Shown piece by piece: positions 23,031 through 30,774 of a DNA stretch of 43,226 nt (positions are counted from its first letter, which is position 1; every line of letters starts with the position of its first letter). The notes under the pieces are model-generated. The model did not search any database and was not told the origin of the DNA. It worked only from the letters and a program-made list of their open reading frames with translations. Source of the DNA: an uncultured Sulfitobacter sp. (GTDB lineage Bacteria > Pseudomonadota > Alphaproteobacteria > Rhodobacterales > Rhodobacteraceae); NCBI GenBank assembly GCA_937928635.1, contig CALFWM010000016.1, forward strand, positions 1-43,226, written 5' to 3'. Made by a program: the position numbers and the translations under genes.

Positions 23031-25397
23031 TCAACCCAACCTTTGTTGTTCTGTATCCGAGGCAAACTCCACAAAATCCTTAGCCGAAAGCGGCCTGGAA
23101 AAGAAGTACCCTTGAAGCACATGGCATCCAAGTTCACCAAGTATTTCAAAAGCCTTTTGGGTTTCGACGCCCTCTGCGACCACCTCCAAATTCAAACGTT
23201 CACACAGACTTACGATCGCCGCGACAATTGATTGTGCCTCAGCCTCCTCGATGCCCACCACAAAGGACCGGTCGATTTTCAGGCGATTCAAGGGCAAGGC
23301 GCGCACATAACTCAGCGATGAATACCCCGTGCCAAAGTCATCAAGCGTAATGTCGATGCCTGCATCAGAAAGCTCCTCCAACAGGAAACGGGTGGCGGGT
23401 ACATCGTCAATCAATACCCCTTCGGTAATTTCGATTTCCAACCGTTCCGGGGGAAACCCAGTTTCCGCCAGCACCCGCTTGACCAGCTTTGCGATATTGC
23501 CGCGCATAACCTGAACAGGCGACAGGTTAACGGCCAGCGTGAGGGGTTTGCCATCGGCGCCCAAGGGCCACCTCAAGGCATCGAGACAGGCACGCCGCAA
23601 CAGGTTTTCGCCAAGCACGTGGATAAGCCCGGTTTCCTCCGCAATTGGGATAAACACATCGGGGCCCACAAATCCAAGGTCGGGGTCGGTCCAACGGGCA
23701 AGCGCCTCTGCGCCTACCAGTTTTCCGGTCCGTGCGCAATTTTGGGCTTGATAATAAGGCCTGACGTCATCGTTTTGAACGGCTTTGCGCAACCCTTCTG
23801 TCACGACGATGCGCTGTTGTAGGCCATCCATCATTTTGTCAACAAAGGTGACGCATCGGTTACGCCCGCCGCCTTTTGCAGCGTAAAGCGCAAGGTCAGC
23901 CTGATTCAGCAAAGTGGGCCCATGTTCAGTGTCCAGCGGGAAACGCGCAATGCCGATGGAGCAGGAAATCCCGATGTCCAACCGCTCAATCACAAAGGGT
24001 TTGGCAAGGCTGACCAGAATGCGCTGCCCGATCTCATCATGGACCGGCAAAATATCATTGCCCTTGGGTTCAAACAAAACCAAAAATTCATCGCCGCCCA
24101 GTCTGGCGACCTGCGCATCTTCCCCAACCACAGATGTCAGCCGTTGCGCTACAATCTTGAGCAATGCATCCCCAATGGCATGACCATACCCATCATTGAC
24201 CTGCTTAAATCCGTCCAGATCAATAAGGAAAATCATCGCCTTATGTTTTTTAGTATCCAATCCTTGCAGCTTTGAATGCACAAAATTTCGGTTTTTGGCC
24301 CGTGTCAAAGGGTCATGTGTCGCCATGAACTCCACACGTTTTTGCGCCTCCACGGTATCACTGGCATCGGCAAAGATACCGCGATACCCCGCAAAGGCAC
24401 CCGCTTCAAATTGGGGGCGTCCTTTCATCACAATCCAGTGGTTTGCCGTATCCAGGTCGTTACGCAGTTGCAGCGTAACGTCGTTGAGGTCCACTTTCTC
24501 ACGAAAGGCACTGCGGATTTTTTCAACCTCGCCGCGCCCTTCCTTGTCAACAGCCGCCAAAATCGCGGTGACGAGATTGGTTTCCTGCATCACGTCTTTG
24601 TCTACGCCCAAAAGCGCAAGCACCTGACCGGGGCAGCTTATTAAATTGCCATTGGCATCACTTCTCCATATCCATTCATTGCTCTGCTCCTGGTAGTCCT
24701 TCAGCAGCAGATCCACGACTTCGGTCTTTTGCGCCAGATCTTCGTGGTTTTTGAACGCTTTGATCTGTGCTTTTGCGCGCTCAAGCGTTGCATTGAAAAT
24801 CGCCCAGGCGGCTACCATTGCCAATACGCCCAGCAACAGATCGTGCGACGTACCGCTGAACGACGCATGCAGCGAAGGGACCAGCACAAAAGTCACCGCC
24901 TGTATCGCAAGATACCAAAATGCCGCCCGGGGCGCCTGAGAGAATCCCAGTGTGCCAAGGGCCAGGCTTGCGATCATGATGGCCAGCAAGACCGATTTCG
25001 CATCTCCCTGCACAAAGGGATAAAACAGTACCATGCCAAGGCACCAAAGCGACGCGTTCAGTTTGGTTTCATTGACAAATCTGTCCATATCAGCAGCACT
25101 GCCGTCTGTCTGATAGCTGGTGCGCCAGTTCCAGAACAACCACCAAGAAAACACCAGCATTGAACTGGTCCAGGCAAGCACGACGCCATTGACACCAGCA
25201 CCCCACGCCTGAATGGCCAGGACCGGCGCAAACAGCGTATTGCCCAGGACAAAGACCCGCATTTGCTCAATCGCGCCACGAATCTGCATGCACCGCAACC
25301 GGTTTGCAGCGTCACCTGACAAACCGTCCAGAGACAATGTATCAAGGCCCAGTGCCCTCGTTAGCTTTGCAAACACAGATCCCTGTGTCTTGGTCAT
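23031..25397 (-). CDS. Membrane-bound GGDEF-EAL protein (diguanylate cyclase/phosphodiesterase)
   Basis: A 788-residue protein from ATG 25397 (GGAGAG upstream). Residues ~45-205 hold about six membrane helices. Residues ~225-350 form a PAS-like sensor (EWIWRSDANGNLISCPGQVL). The GGDEF domain spans ~355-520, with RLGGDEF intact at 432-438. The inhibitory I-site (R-x-x-D five residues upstream) is absent, reading VGED. The EAL domain follows: EAL at 564-566, then EIEITEGVL, DDFGTGYSSLSY, KIDRSFV and EGVET, so the metal-binding and catalytic residues look complete. It probably makes or degrades cyclic di-GMP in response to a membrane signal, and the intact EAL suggests phosphodiesterase activity dominates. 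A longer start at 25487 is possible but has no ribosome-binding site. Confidence 0.92.
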   Translation of the reverse strand: MTKTQGSVFAKLTRALGLDTLSLDGLSGDAANRLRCMQIRGAIEQMRVFVLGNTLFAPVLAIQAWGAGVNGVVLAWTSSMLVFSWWLFWNWRTSYQTDGSAADMDRFVNETKLNASLWCLGMVLFYPFVQGDAKSVLLAIMIASLALGTLGFSQAPRAAFWYLAIQAVTFVLVPSLHASFSGTSHDLLLGVLAMVAAWAIFNATLERAKAQIKAFKNHEDLAQKTEVVDLLLKDYQEQSNEWIWRSDANGNLISCPGQVLALLGVDKDVMQETNLVTAILAAVDKEGRGEVEKIRSAFREKVDLNDVTLQLRNDLDTANHWIVMKGRPQFEAGAFAGYRGIFADASDTVEAQKRVEFMATHDPLTRAKNRNFVHSKLQGLDTKKHKAMIFLIDLDGFKQVNDGYGHAIGDALLKIVAQRLTSVVGEDAQVARLGGDEFLVLFEPKGNDILPVHDEIGQRILVSLAKPFVIERLDIGISCSIGIARFPLDTEHGPTLLNQADLALYAAKGGGRNRCVTFVDKMMDGLQQRIVVTEGLRKAVQNDDVRPYYQAQNCARTGKLVGAEALARWTDPDLGFVGPDVFIPIAEETGLIHVLGENLLRRACLDALRWPLGADGKPLTLAVNLSPVQVMRGNIAKLVKRVLAETGFPPERLEIEITEGVLIDDVPATRFLLEELSDAGIDITLDDFGTGYSSLSYVRALPLNRLKIDRSFVVGIEEAEAQSIVAAIVSLCERLNLEVVAEGVETQKAFEILGELGCHVLQGYFFSRPLSAKDFVEFASDTEQQRLG

Positions 25398-25620
25398 AAC
25401 AGCTCTCCCGCGTGCGCAGTGTCTGGTCAAAGGCGGGTTAGCAAAGAACCTGAAAATTCCGGTTAAGGCCCAGGACTTCAGGCGCATTAAGCCCTGAAAT
25501 TTTTAAGATAATTTTTCCAGGCGTACGTGGGGCGCGCCCTGAAAAACGCCACGACAGATGGTTGCGCGGCTGGTTACAGTTGCGCCTGATACACCTCAGG
25601 GCCGGGGTCATCTGCGTGCC

Positions 25621-25842
25621 ATGCCCTCTCTGCTTTGTGCGTTGATCCGGGCAGGGGCGCGGCTGATGTTGCGGGGGGGTGAGACGTTAACCGCGCTGCA
25701 TCACATCTGGTGGAATTTTGTCGCCTCTTCCAAAGAAAAGATCGACGTCGCAAAAAAGGTCTGGGCCGCAGCGGATTGGCAGCATAGCCGCCATAAACTG
25801 CCCCCGACAGACAATGACGAATATATTCCGTTGCCAGATTAG
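25621..25842 (+). pseudogene. Pirin family, C-terminal remnant
   Basis: The last 74 codons match the C-terminus of pirin-family cupins. ALIRAGARLMLRGGETLTAL corresponds to the strand carrying the re-modelled G-G-E motif, and HIWWNFVASSKEKIDVAKKV and NDEYIPLP are the conserved tail. The first ~200 residues, including the metal-binding cupin, are missing. Upstream sequence in this frame (from 25558) has no pirin features. The stop overlaps the convergent GNAT gene stop by 3 bp. No active product is expected. Confidence 0.8.
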
Positions 25843-26840
25843 GCGTTGCCTTTGATCGACCAAAGCATAGCGGTTCTATATCCTGCCGCTTCCAACATCT
25901 TGACCTTTGCACCCCATTTTGCCGGACATACCACAAATGCGGTGCCTATCCCGCGCGCCTCAAATGCCGCTTCCGCCGCCCGCATAAGGGCCGTGGCGCC
26001 GATACCCTCCTGTGCCAGTTGGTCACGATCAGCCAAATCAGTGTGGTAAAAATCATCAATCACACCCGTCCTGGAAATCTCATGGGCTGGTGGGAAGTGC
26101 AGCCGCGTGGCTGGCTGTGCGATCACATATCCGGTCACCGCGTCATCGGCCCCGGTCACAAACATATCCCGATCTGGCAGTGTCAGGCTGCGCGTCATCC
26201 AGGCGGAAAAGCGTTGGTCCGCCTCTGGGTGAATCCGCCAGAAGGGATCAATATCAAAGATGATCTGCCGATGCGCAGCACTTTGCGCAACGATGCCCGG
26301 CACATCCGCTTTTTTGGCTGGTCTTACACCGGGCTGCATGTCGGTTGTAGCAAAGTCCGTTCGGGACAAATACAGCGTCAGCGGGTCATACCCCCTGGCC
26401 TGAAACACCTCTTGCCAGTCTTGCCCCGTGACATACGACGCCACCGTAATTTGTGCCCCTGCCTCCTGCAACGCGGTCTCCGCCGCGCCAACAAGGGCAT
26501 CAACCGTCCCTGTGGGCGCGTCAGTTGCGGCAAAGCTGTCCGGCAGGATCAGCCCCGGCTCACCAAATTCACCTGCATAGATCGGCGGAACCGGCAACAG
26601 CATTGAGTGAACAACACCAGTGATCCTGCCCTGATCCTCTGCAACCTGCCAGATTTGGCGAAACGGCTGCGGATCGTCGCTGAGGGCAAAGATCAGCGCC
26701 CTTTCGACGTCCGTCGCAGCGGTGTCTGACAGTTTCCACAGAGCGCTATCCGTCGCTGCGCGGTCTTTTGCGTCCGTCAGCAACAGCTCGATCAGTCTGG
26801 GAATATCGCCATATCTGGCAAGGCGCACAGAGTGGGGCAT
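25839..26840 (-). CDS. Tandem GNAT acetyltransferase
   Basis: A 333-residue protein with two GNAT folds. The first (SVRLARYGDIPRLIELLL through ~150) starts like a GNAT domain. The second (from GVRPAKKADVPGIVAQSA) ends with DRDQLAQEGIGATALMRAAEA, which is the acetyl-CoA loop region, and TAFVVCPAKWGAKVKMLEAAG, the C-terminal helix. Usually only one half of such tandem proteins is catalytic. The ATG at 26840 has GAGAGAAAG at good spacing; the start at 26879 is less likely. The substrate is unknown. It ends convergently on a pirin remnant and starts divergently from a LysR remnant, so it has no clear operon partners. Confidence 0.78.
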   Translation of the reverse strand: MPHSVRLARYGDIPRLIELLLTDAKDRAATDSALWKLSDTAATDVERALIFALSDDPQPFRQIWQVAEDQGRITGVVHSMLLPVPPIYAGEFGEPGLILPDSFAATDAPTGTVDALVGAAETALQEAGAQITVASYVTGQDWQEVFQARGYDPLTLYLSRTDFATTDMQPGVRPAKKADVPGIVAQSAAHRQIIFDIDPFWRIHPEADQRFSAWMTRSLTLPDRDMFVTGADDAVTGYVIAQPATRLHFPPAHEISRTGVIDDFYHTDLADRDQLAQEGIGATALMRAAEAAFEARGIGTAFVVCPAKWGAKVKMLEAAGYRTAMLWSIKGNA

Positions 26841-26962
26841 GTTTTTGCTTTCTCTCAGGGAATCGTGAATCAATTGCACACAATATCACCGCCCCTGATC
26901 CAATTGACAAAGCGGGGTTTCTGCACAAGCCATCAGAAAATCTAGCGGCTTGGGGCGGTGCG

Positions 26963-27052
26963 ATGAAACAAATCAAGTTGAACGCGCTGCGGGTATTCAC
27001 CATGACCGTGAAACATGGCGATCTGCAACAGGCCGCCAAAGTGTTGAACTAA
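26963..27052 (+). pseudogene. LysR-type regulator, N-terminal remnant
   Basis: MKQIKLNALRVFTMTVKHGD followed by LQQAAKVLN and a TAA is the start of a LysR winged helix-turn-helix domain (first 29 residues). Everything after the first helix of the HTH is lost; 18 bp later the convergent monooxygenase gene ends. It was probably a regulator divergent from the GNAT gene. No function remains. Confidence 0.75.
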
Positions 27053-27070
27053 TTTGAATGTCCACAGGCC

Positions 27071-28330
27071 CTAGCCCGAGGAAGAGGGCGCATATGTCGC
27101 ATACATCTGCTGTATTGCGATCTGATCGGCCACGAATTTGGCATCATGCCAAACGCCCCAAATAAACGATGATCCGCGCCGGGATTGCCAGGGCAGGCCC
27201 AGAAAGTAGACCCCCGGTTCCTCAGACACGCCGCGTTTGTGCCGGGGTTTGCCCTGTGCATCAAAGGTTTCAACATCCAGCCAACCGTAATCAACCGTGT
27301 ACCCGGTGGCCCACAAAACGGTGGTGACCCCGGCCTCTGCGAGATCAAGCTGTTGGATCGGGTCCCTCAGGCAGGCGGGGTCTGGCCAGTTTTTGCGCGC
27401 CTCAGGGTCTTCTGGCAGGTCAAGACCGTGGCGCGCAATGTAAGCATCTGCCTCATCCAGCAGGGCCAGGTGATTTGCATCCCCGTTGGCAATGTTCTGC
27501 GCCAGATCATCCGCGAAATGGAAAATGCCGTTGTTGTATTTCGCTGTCATGCCAACCAGTTGCATGCCACTGGCCGCAAAACGCCTGAAATCGACCGTTC
27601 GGCCTCCATTGGCCCCGCTGACGGCGATGGTTACATGCTCTGTGCCCGGGCCGGGAGTTTGCATGTCCCATTTGCCCAGCACGCCCAGCCACCAGACAAA
27701 ATCACGCCCCCGATAGCTGCGCGGTGGGCGGTCATGGGCCCCGACAGACAGGTAAACCTGCCGCCCGGCCTCCATCAATTCCTCCGCAATCTGCGCGCCG
27801 GATGACCCTGCGCCAATGACCATTGCCGCACCGGGGGCAAGTTGATCGGGGTTGCGATATTCATTTGAATGCATTTGCACCACCGGTGCATCATCGGGCA
27901 CCAAAGGGGGGATGACGGGGTGCTGAAAGGCGCCGGTTGCGGCAATGATGTGGCGCGTTTCAAACACGCCATCGCTGGTTGTGACCCGAAACCCGCCGCC
28001 CGCCGCCATTCGCGCGGCATGTTCTACCGTGACCCCGCAGCGCACCGGCGCATTGATCTGTTTGACGTAATCAACGAAATAATCCGCAACCGCCTCTTTG
28101 GGAATAAAAGCATCAAAGTTAGGGTCATCAAAATCACGGCCCGGAAACCGGTCGTGCCAAGCCGGGCCGTTGGCCACCAGAGAATCCCACCGGGCGGAGC
28201 GCCATTTCTCGGCGATACGGTCCCGCTCCAGCACCACATGGGAAATGCCGTGATGGCTCAGATGCTCACTTGCCGCGATGCCCGCTTGCCCGGCGCCAAC
28301 CACCACGGTGTCTACTTTTTCAACGGCCAT
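27071..28330 (-). CDS. Flavin-dependent monooxygenase (CzcO/FMO-like)
   Basis: A 419-residue flavoprotein. VDTVVVGAGQAGIAASEHLS at residues 6-25 is the FAD-binding dinucleotide fold, and AMVIGAGSSGAQIAEELMEA near 165-185 is the second Rossmann fold for NADPH. The ATG-type motif IIAATGAFQHPV lies between them, and VLWATGYTVDYGWL near 335-350 is the late ATG motif of class B flavoprotein monooxygenases. Such enzymes oxygenate nitrogen or sulfur atoms, or perform Baeyer-Villiger reactions. It is transcribed divergently from the ridA operon over a 246-bp region with two copies of the TTAGG-N5-CCTAA motif, so it likely belongs to the same regulon. N-oxygenation of an amine substrate is an inference from these neighbours. 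Confidence 0.82.
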   Translation of the reverse strand: MAVEKVDTVVVGAGQAGIAASEHLSHHGISHVVLERDRIAEKWRSARWDSLVANGPAWHDRFPGRDFDDPNFDAFIPKEAVADYFVDYVKQINAPVRCGVTVEHAARMAAGGGFRVTTSDGVFETRHIIAATGAFQHPVIPPLVPDDAPVVQMHSNEYRNPDQLAPGAAMVIGAGSSGAQIAEELMEAGRQVYLSVGAHDRPPRSYRGRDFVWWLGVLGKWDMQTPGPGTEHVTIAVSGANGGRTVDFRRFAASGMQLVGMTAKYNNGIFHFADDLAQNIANGDANHLALLDEADAYIARHGLDLPEDPEARKNWPDPACLRDPIQQLDLAEAGVTTVLWATGYTVDYGWLDVETFDAQGKPRHKRGVSEEPGVYFLGLPWQSRRGSSFIWGVWHDAKFVADQIAIQQMYATYAPSSSG

Positions 28331-28414
28331 GCGTGCGCCCTCCCGGCTGTCAGCGGTTGGTCCAGCCTAGGGCGCACGGGCCTACGGCGAAAACAGGAAT
28401 TCATTCAGCACTGC

Positions 28415-28429
28415 TTAGGCTAAACCTAC
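28415..28429. promoter_or_regulatory. Putative LysR site, TTAGG-N5-CCTAC
   Basis: TTAGG-CTAAA-CCTAC fits the palindrome TTAGG-N5-CCTAA with one change. It lies in the divergent region between the monooxygenase and ridA, 85 bp from the monooxygenase start. The inner TAGG-N5-CCTA is the T-N11-A form typical of LysR regulators. Confidence 0.55.
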
Positions 28430-28455
28430 ATCAGCGCGGGCGATGGTGCGGCCTA

Positions 28456-28476
28456 CGGTTAGGAAAAACCTAACCG
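28456..28476. promoter_or_regulatory. Perfect palindrome, putative LysR operator
   Basis: CGGTTAGG-AAAAA-CCTAACCG is an exact 8-bp inverted repeat with a 5-bp spacer. It lies about 100 bp upstream of ridA and 41 bp from the weaker site at 28415, about four helical turns away on the same face. This is the usual arrangement of strong and weak LysR sites. Confidence 0.75.
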
Positions 28477-28576
28477 GGAATGAGGCAAGCCGTGTGGCCC
28501 AGCCACCCGATTTACAATTTCCCTGCGCCTTGTTGCGCAGTACGCTGCCCCCAACAGCCGCAAGAGAGGAGCCAAC

Positions 28577-28993
28577 ATGGCCCACACCCGCATCCGCACA
28601 TTCAACACCTCAGACACTTACCCCGAGCAGAACCTTGACAATGATCTGTGTCAGGCGGTCGTCACGCAGGGCGGCAAAACGGTCTGGCTGCGCGGGCAAT
28701 GTCCACAAAATCTGGACGATGCGGTCAATCTGGACAGTCACGACCCGGTCGCCCAAACCCACAAGGTGATGCAGAACATCAAACAGCTGATCGAAGAGGC
28801 GGGCGGCAGCATGGAACATCTGGTCAAGGTCGTCGTCTATATCACCGATGTGCGCCACCGCGAGGCGGTCTATCGCACCATGGGCGAATACATCAAAGGG
28901 GTGCACCCGGTGTCAACCGGTCTGGTGGTACAGGCGCTGGCGCGGCCCGAATGGCTGGTTGAAATTGATGGCACAGCGGTGATCCCGGAATGA
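28577..28993 (+). CDS. RidA family protein
   Basis: A 138-residue protein of the Rid/YjgF superfamily, which forms trimers. WLRGQCPQNLDD and the helix AQTHKVMQNIKQLIEEAGGSMEHLVKV are typical, as is VVVYITDVRHREAVYRTMGEY. In active RidA imine deaminases the strand after H-P carries a catalytic Arg (pattern P-x-R-S). Here the stretch reads HPVSTGLVVQAL with no Arg at that place by eye, so this may belong to a Rid subgroup with another role. AGAGAGGAG upstream of the ATG is a strong ribosome-binding site. The stop overlaps the DUF1028 start (ATGA). Rid proteins often sit in amine and amino-acid degradation operons, which fits the surrounding genes. Confidence 0.85.
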   Translation: MAHTRIRTFNTSDTYPEQNLDNDLCQAVVTQGGKTVWLRGQCPQNLDDAVNLDSHDPVAQTHKVMQNIKQLIEEAGGSMEHLVKVVVYITDVRHREAVYRTMGEYIKGVHPVSTGLVVQALARPEWLVEIDGTAVIPE

Positions 28994-29667
28994 CCTTTTC
29001 CCTTGTTGCCCGCTGCCCGGATACGGGCATGTTTGGTGTCGCCATTTCCTCGTCCTCTCCGGCGGTTGCGGCACGGTGTTCCTACACGCGCGCGGGCGTC
29101 GGGGCCGTGGCCTCGCAGAATGTGACGGACCCGTCACTGGGCCCCTTGGCGCTGGACCTGATGGCGCGAGGCCTTGGCGCACAGGATGCGATAGCGCAGG
29201 TGCAGGCGCGCGGCGCATTCATCGAATATCGCCAAGTGTTGGCGGTTGATACCGCCGGACGCACAGCGATCCATTCGGGGCCAAATTCACTAGGCATCTG
29301 GACACAGGCCCAGGGCCAGAACGTTGCCTCCGGTGGGAACCTTTTGGCAAATGACGGCGTGCCCCAAGCCATTGTCGAAGGGTATCTGGCGGCCACGGGC
29401 CACATTGGTGATCGCCTGATCGCGGCCCTGCGCGCGGGATTAGCGGCAGGGGGTGAGGCGGGCCCGGTTCATTCAGCCGGCATGCAGATTGCCGACAAGG
29501 TCAGCTGGCCCGTGGCCGATCTGCGCTGTGACTGGAGCGAGGATTGCCCGATTGAAAACATCGCAACCGCATGGGGCGTCTACAAACCACAGCTTGAGGC
29601 CTATATCCAACGCGCCCTCGACCCACGCGAGGCCCCCTCCTACGGCGTGCCGGGGGATGAGGGATAA
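28990..29667 (+). CDS. DUF1028 family protein
   Basis: A 225-residue protein whose start (TFSLVARCPDTGMFGVAISS) and ARCSYTRAGVGAVASQN stretch are the hallmarks of DUF1028. GNLLANDGVPQAIVEGY and the FIEYRQVLAVDTAGRTAIHSG segment fit the same family, which is thought to have an Ntn-hydrolase-like fold. The biochemical role of the family is not established. It is often found next to RidA and amidohydrolase or peptidase genes in catabolic operons, as here. The ATG at 28990 overlaps the ridA stop by four bases, so the two are translationally coupled. Confidence 0.82.
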   Translation: MTFSLVARCPDTGMFGVAISSSSPAVAARCSYTRAGVGAVASQNVTDPSLGPLALDLMARGLGAQDAIAQVQARGAFIEYRQVLAVDTAGRTAIHSGPNSLGIWTQAQGQNVASGGNLLANDGVPQAIVEGYLAATGHIGDRLIAALRAGLAAGGEAGPVHSAGMQIADKVSWPVADLRCDWSEDCPIENIATAWGVYKPQLEAYIQRALDPREAPSYGVPGDEG

Positions 29668-29749
29668 CACCATCAACGTTTGACAATGCCCAAGCGGTTG
29701 CGCCACCTTGGCAGACCTGCCCCGCCTGAGCCAAAGGACCCCCCCCGAG

Positions 29750-30676
29750 ATGTTGCGATTTACCCTGCGCCAGTTGGAGTATTTTGTCGCTGTTGGTGAC
29801 ATGGGCAGCATCGCACTGGCGGCGGAAAAGGTGAATGTCTCCTCTCCCTCGATCTCGGCCGCGATCAACCAGTTGGAAAAGGAATACGGCCTGCCGCTGT
29901 TCGTGCGCCAGCACGCGCAGGGGCTGTCGCTGACCATCGCCGGGCGTGAGATGCTGAAACAGGCCAAAGTCGTTTTGCACAATGCCGAAAAGCTGGTGGA
30001 TTTGGCCGGTGACATTTCGGGAAACGTGCAGGGGCCCCTGTCGATTGGCGGATTGCTGACCTTTGCGCAGGTGGTGTTGCCTGCCCTGCGCGCCAGTTTT
30101 GAAACGCTGTACCCTGATGTGCGCGTCACCCAGCATGAGTTGGATCAGGCCCAGATTTTCAACAAACTGCGGCGCAGCGAAATTGATGTTGCAATCACCT
30201 ATGACCTTGATCTGCCAAGTGATTCGACGTTTGAACCCATCGCCTCTCTGCCGCCTTATGCTATTTTGAGTGACGGCCACCCATTGGTGGGCCGCGCCAG
30301 CGTGACGGTACAAGACCTGTTGCCGCACAAGATGGTTCTGCTCGATCTGCCGTTCAGTTCTGAGTATTTTCTGTCGTTCTTTGGTGCTTCCGGGGAAAAG
30401 CCGATCATCGCAGAACGCACCCGCGACATGGCCGTGATGCGCAGCCTTGTGGCCAATGGGTTTGGATTTTCGATTGCCAATGTGCGCCCGTTAAATGACC
30501 TGTCACCTGACGGCAAACCCTTGCATTTTGTGCCCTTGGATGGCGATGCGCGGCCCATGAACATGGGGTTACTTTCCACCCGTGAGGCGCACAGCGTCAA
30601 TGTCATCCGCACCTTTATCGACCATTGCAAGGCCGAACATCAAAGCGGCCTTGTGCCGGGGCTGAACCTTGATTGA
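29750..30676 (+). CDS. LysR-type transcriptional regulator
   Basis: A 308-residue regulator from ATG 29750 (AAAGGA about 11 nt upstream). Residues ~1-62 hold the winged HTH: FTLRQLEYFVAVGDMGSIAL then AAEKVNVSSPSISAAINQLE and GLPLFVRQ. The effector-binding domain (GPLSIGGLLTFAQVVLPALR onward) is complete. It sits at the end of the ridA-DUF1028 run and upstream of the TMADH-like operon. Four palindromes with T-N11-A geometry lie in three intergenic regions of the surrounding catabolic genes but not in its own leader. I infer that it controls the monooxygenase, ridA, the TMADH-like enzyme and the transporter. The effector is unknown, presumably the transported amine or a product. Confidence 0.88.
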   Translation: MLRFTLRQLEYFVAVGDMGSIALAAEKVNVSSPSISAAINQLEKEYGLPLFVRQHAQGLSLTIAGREMLKQAKVVLHNAEKLVDLAGDISGNVQGPLSIGGLLTFAQVVLPALRASFETLYPDVRVTQHELDQAQIFNKLRRSEIDVAITYDLDLPSDSTFEPIASLPPYAILSDGHPLVGRASVTVQDLLPHKMVLLDLPFSSEYFLSFFGASGEKPIIAERTRDMAVMRSLVANGFGFSIANVRPLNDLSPDGKPLHFVPLDGDARPMNMGLLSTREAHSVNVIRTFIDHCKAEHQSGLVPGLNLD

Positions 30677-30685
30677 ACCGCGGCC

Positions 30686-30700
30686 TTAGCCCCATCCTAA
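30686..30700. promoter_or_regulatory. Putative LysR site upstream of TMADH-like gene
   Basis: TTAGC-CCCAT-CCTAA matches TTAGG-N5-CCTAA at nine of ten fixed positions. It lies just after the LysR stop and about 75 bp before the TMADH-like start, a normal distance for LysR activation. Confidence 0.55.
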
Positions 30701-30774
30701 CCAGCGATTTTGCAACCCTGTCTGTCAGCGCCCAGCCCTGCGCGTTAGTCTGAGCCAAAGCAAGGAGCCCTCCG

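Noticed and set aside
22828..23034. Minus-strand 68-codon frame between glpD and the GGDEF-EAL gene as an independent gene
   Set aside because: Its sequence overlaps shifted GlpD-like coding (the HKTPSIKPAC region in another frame), so it is part of the decayed glpD.
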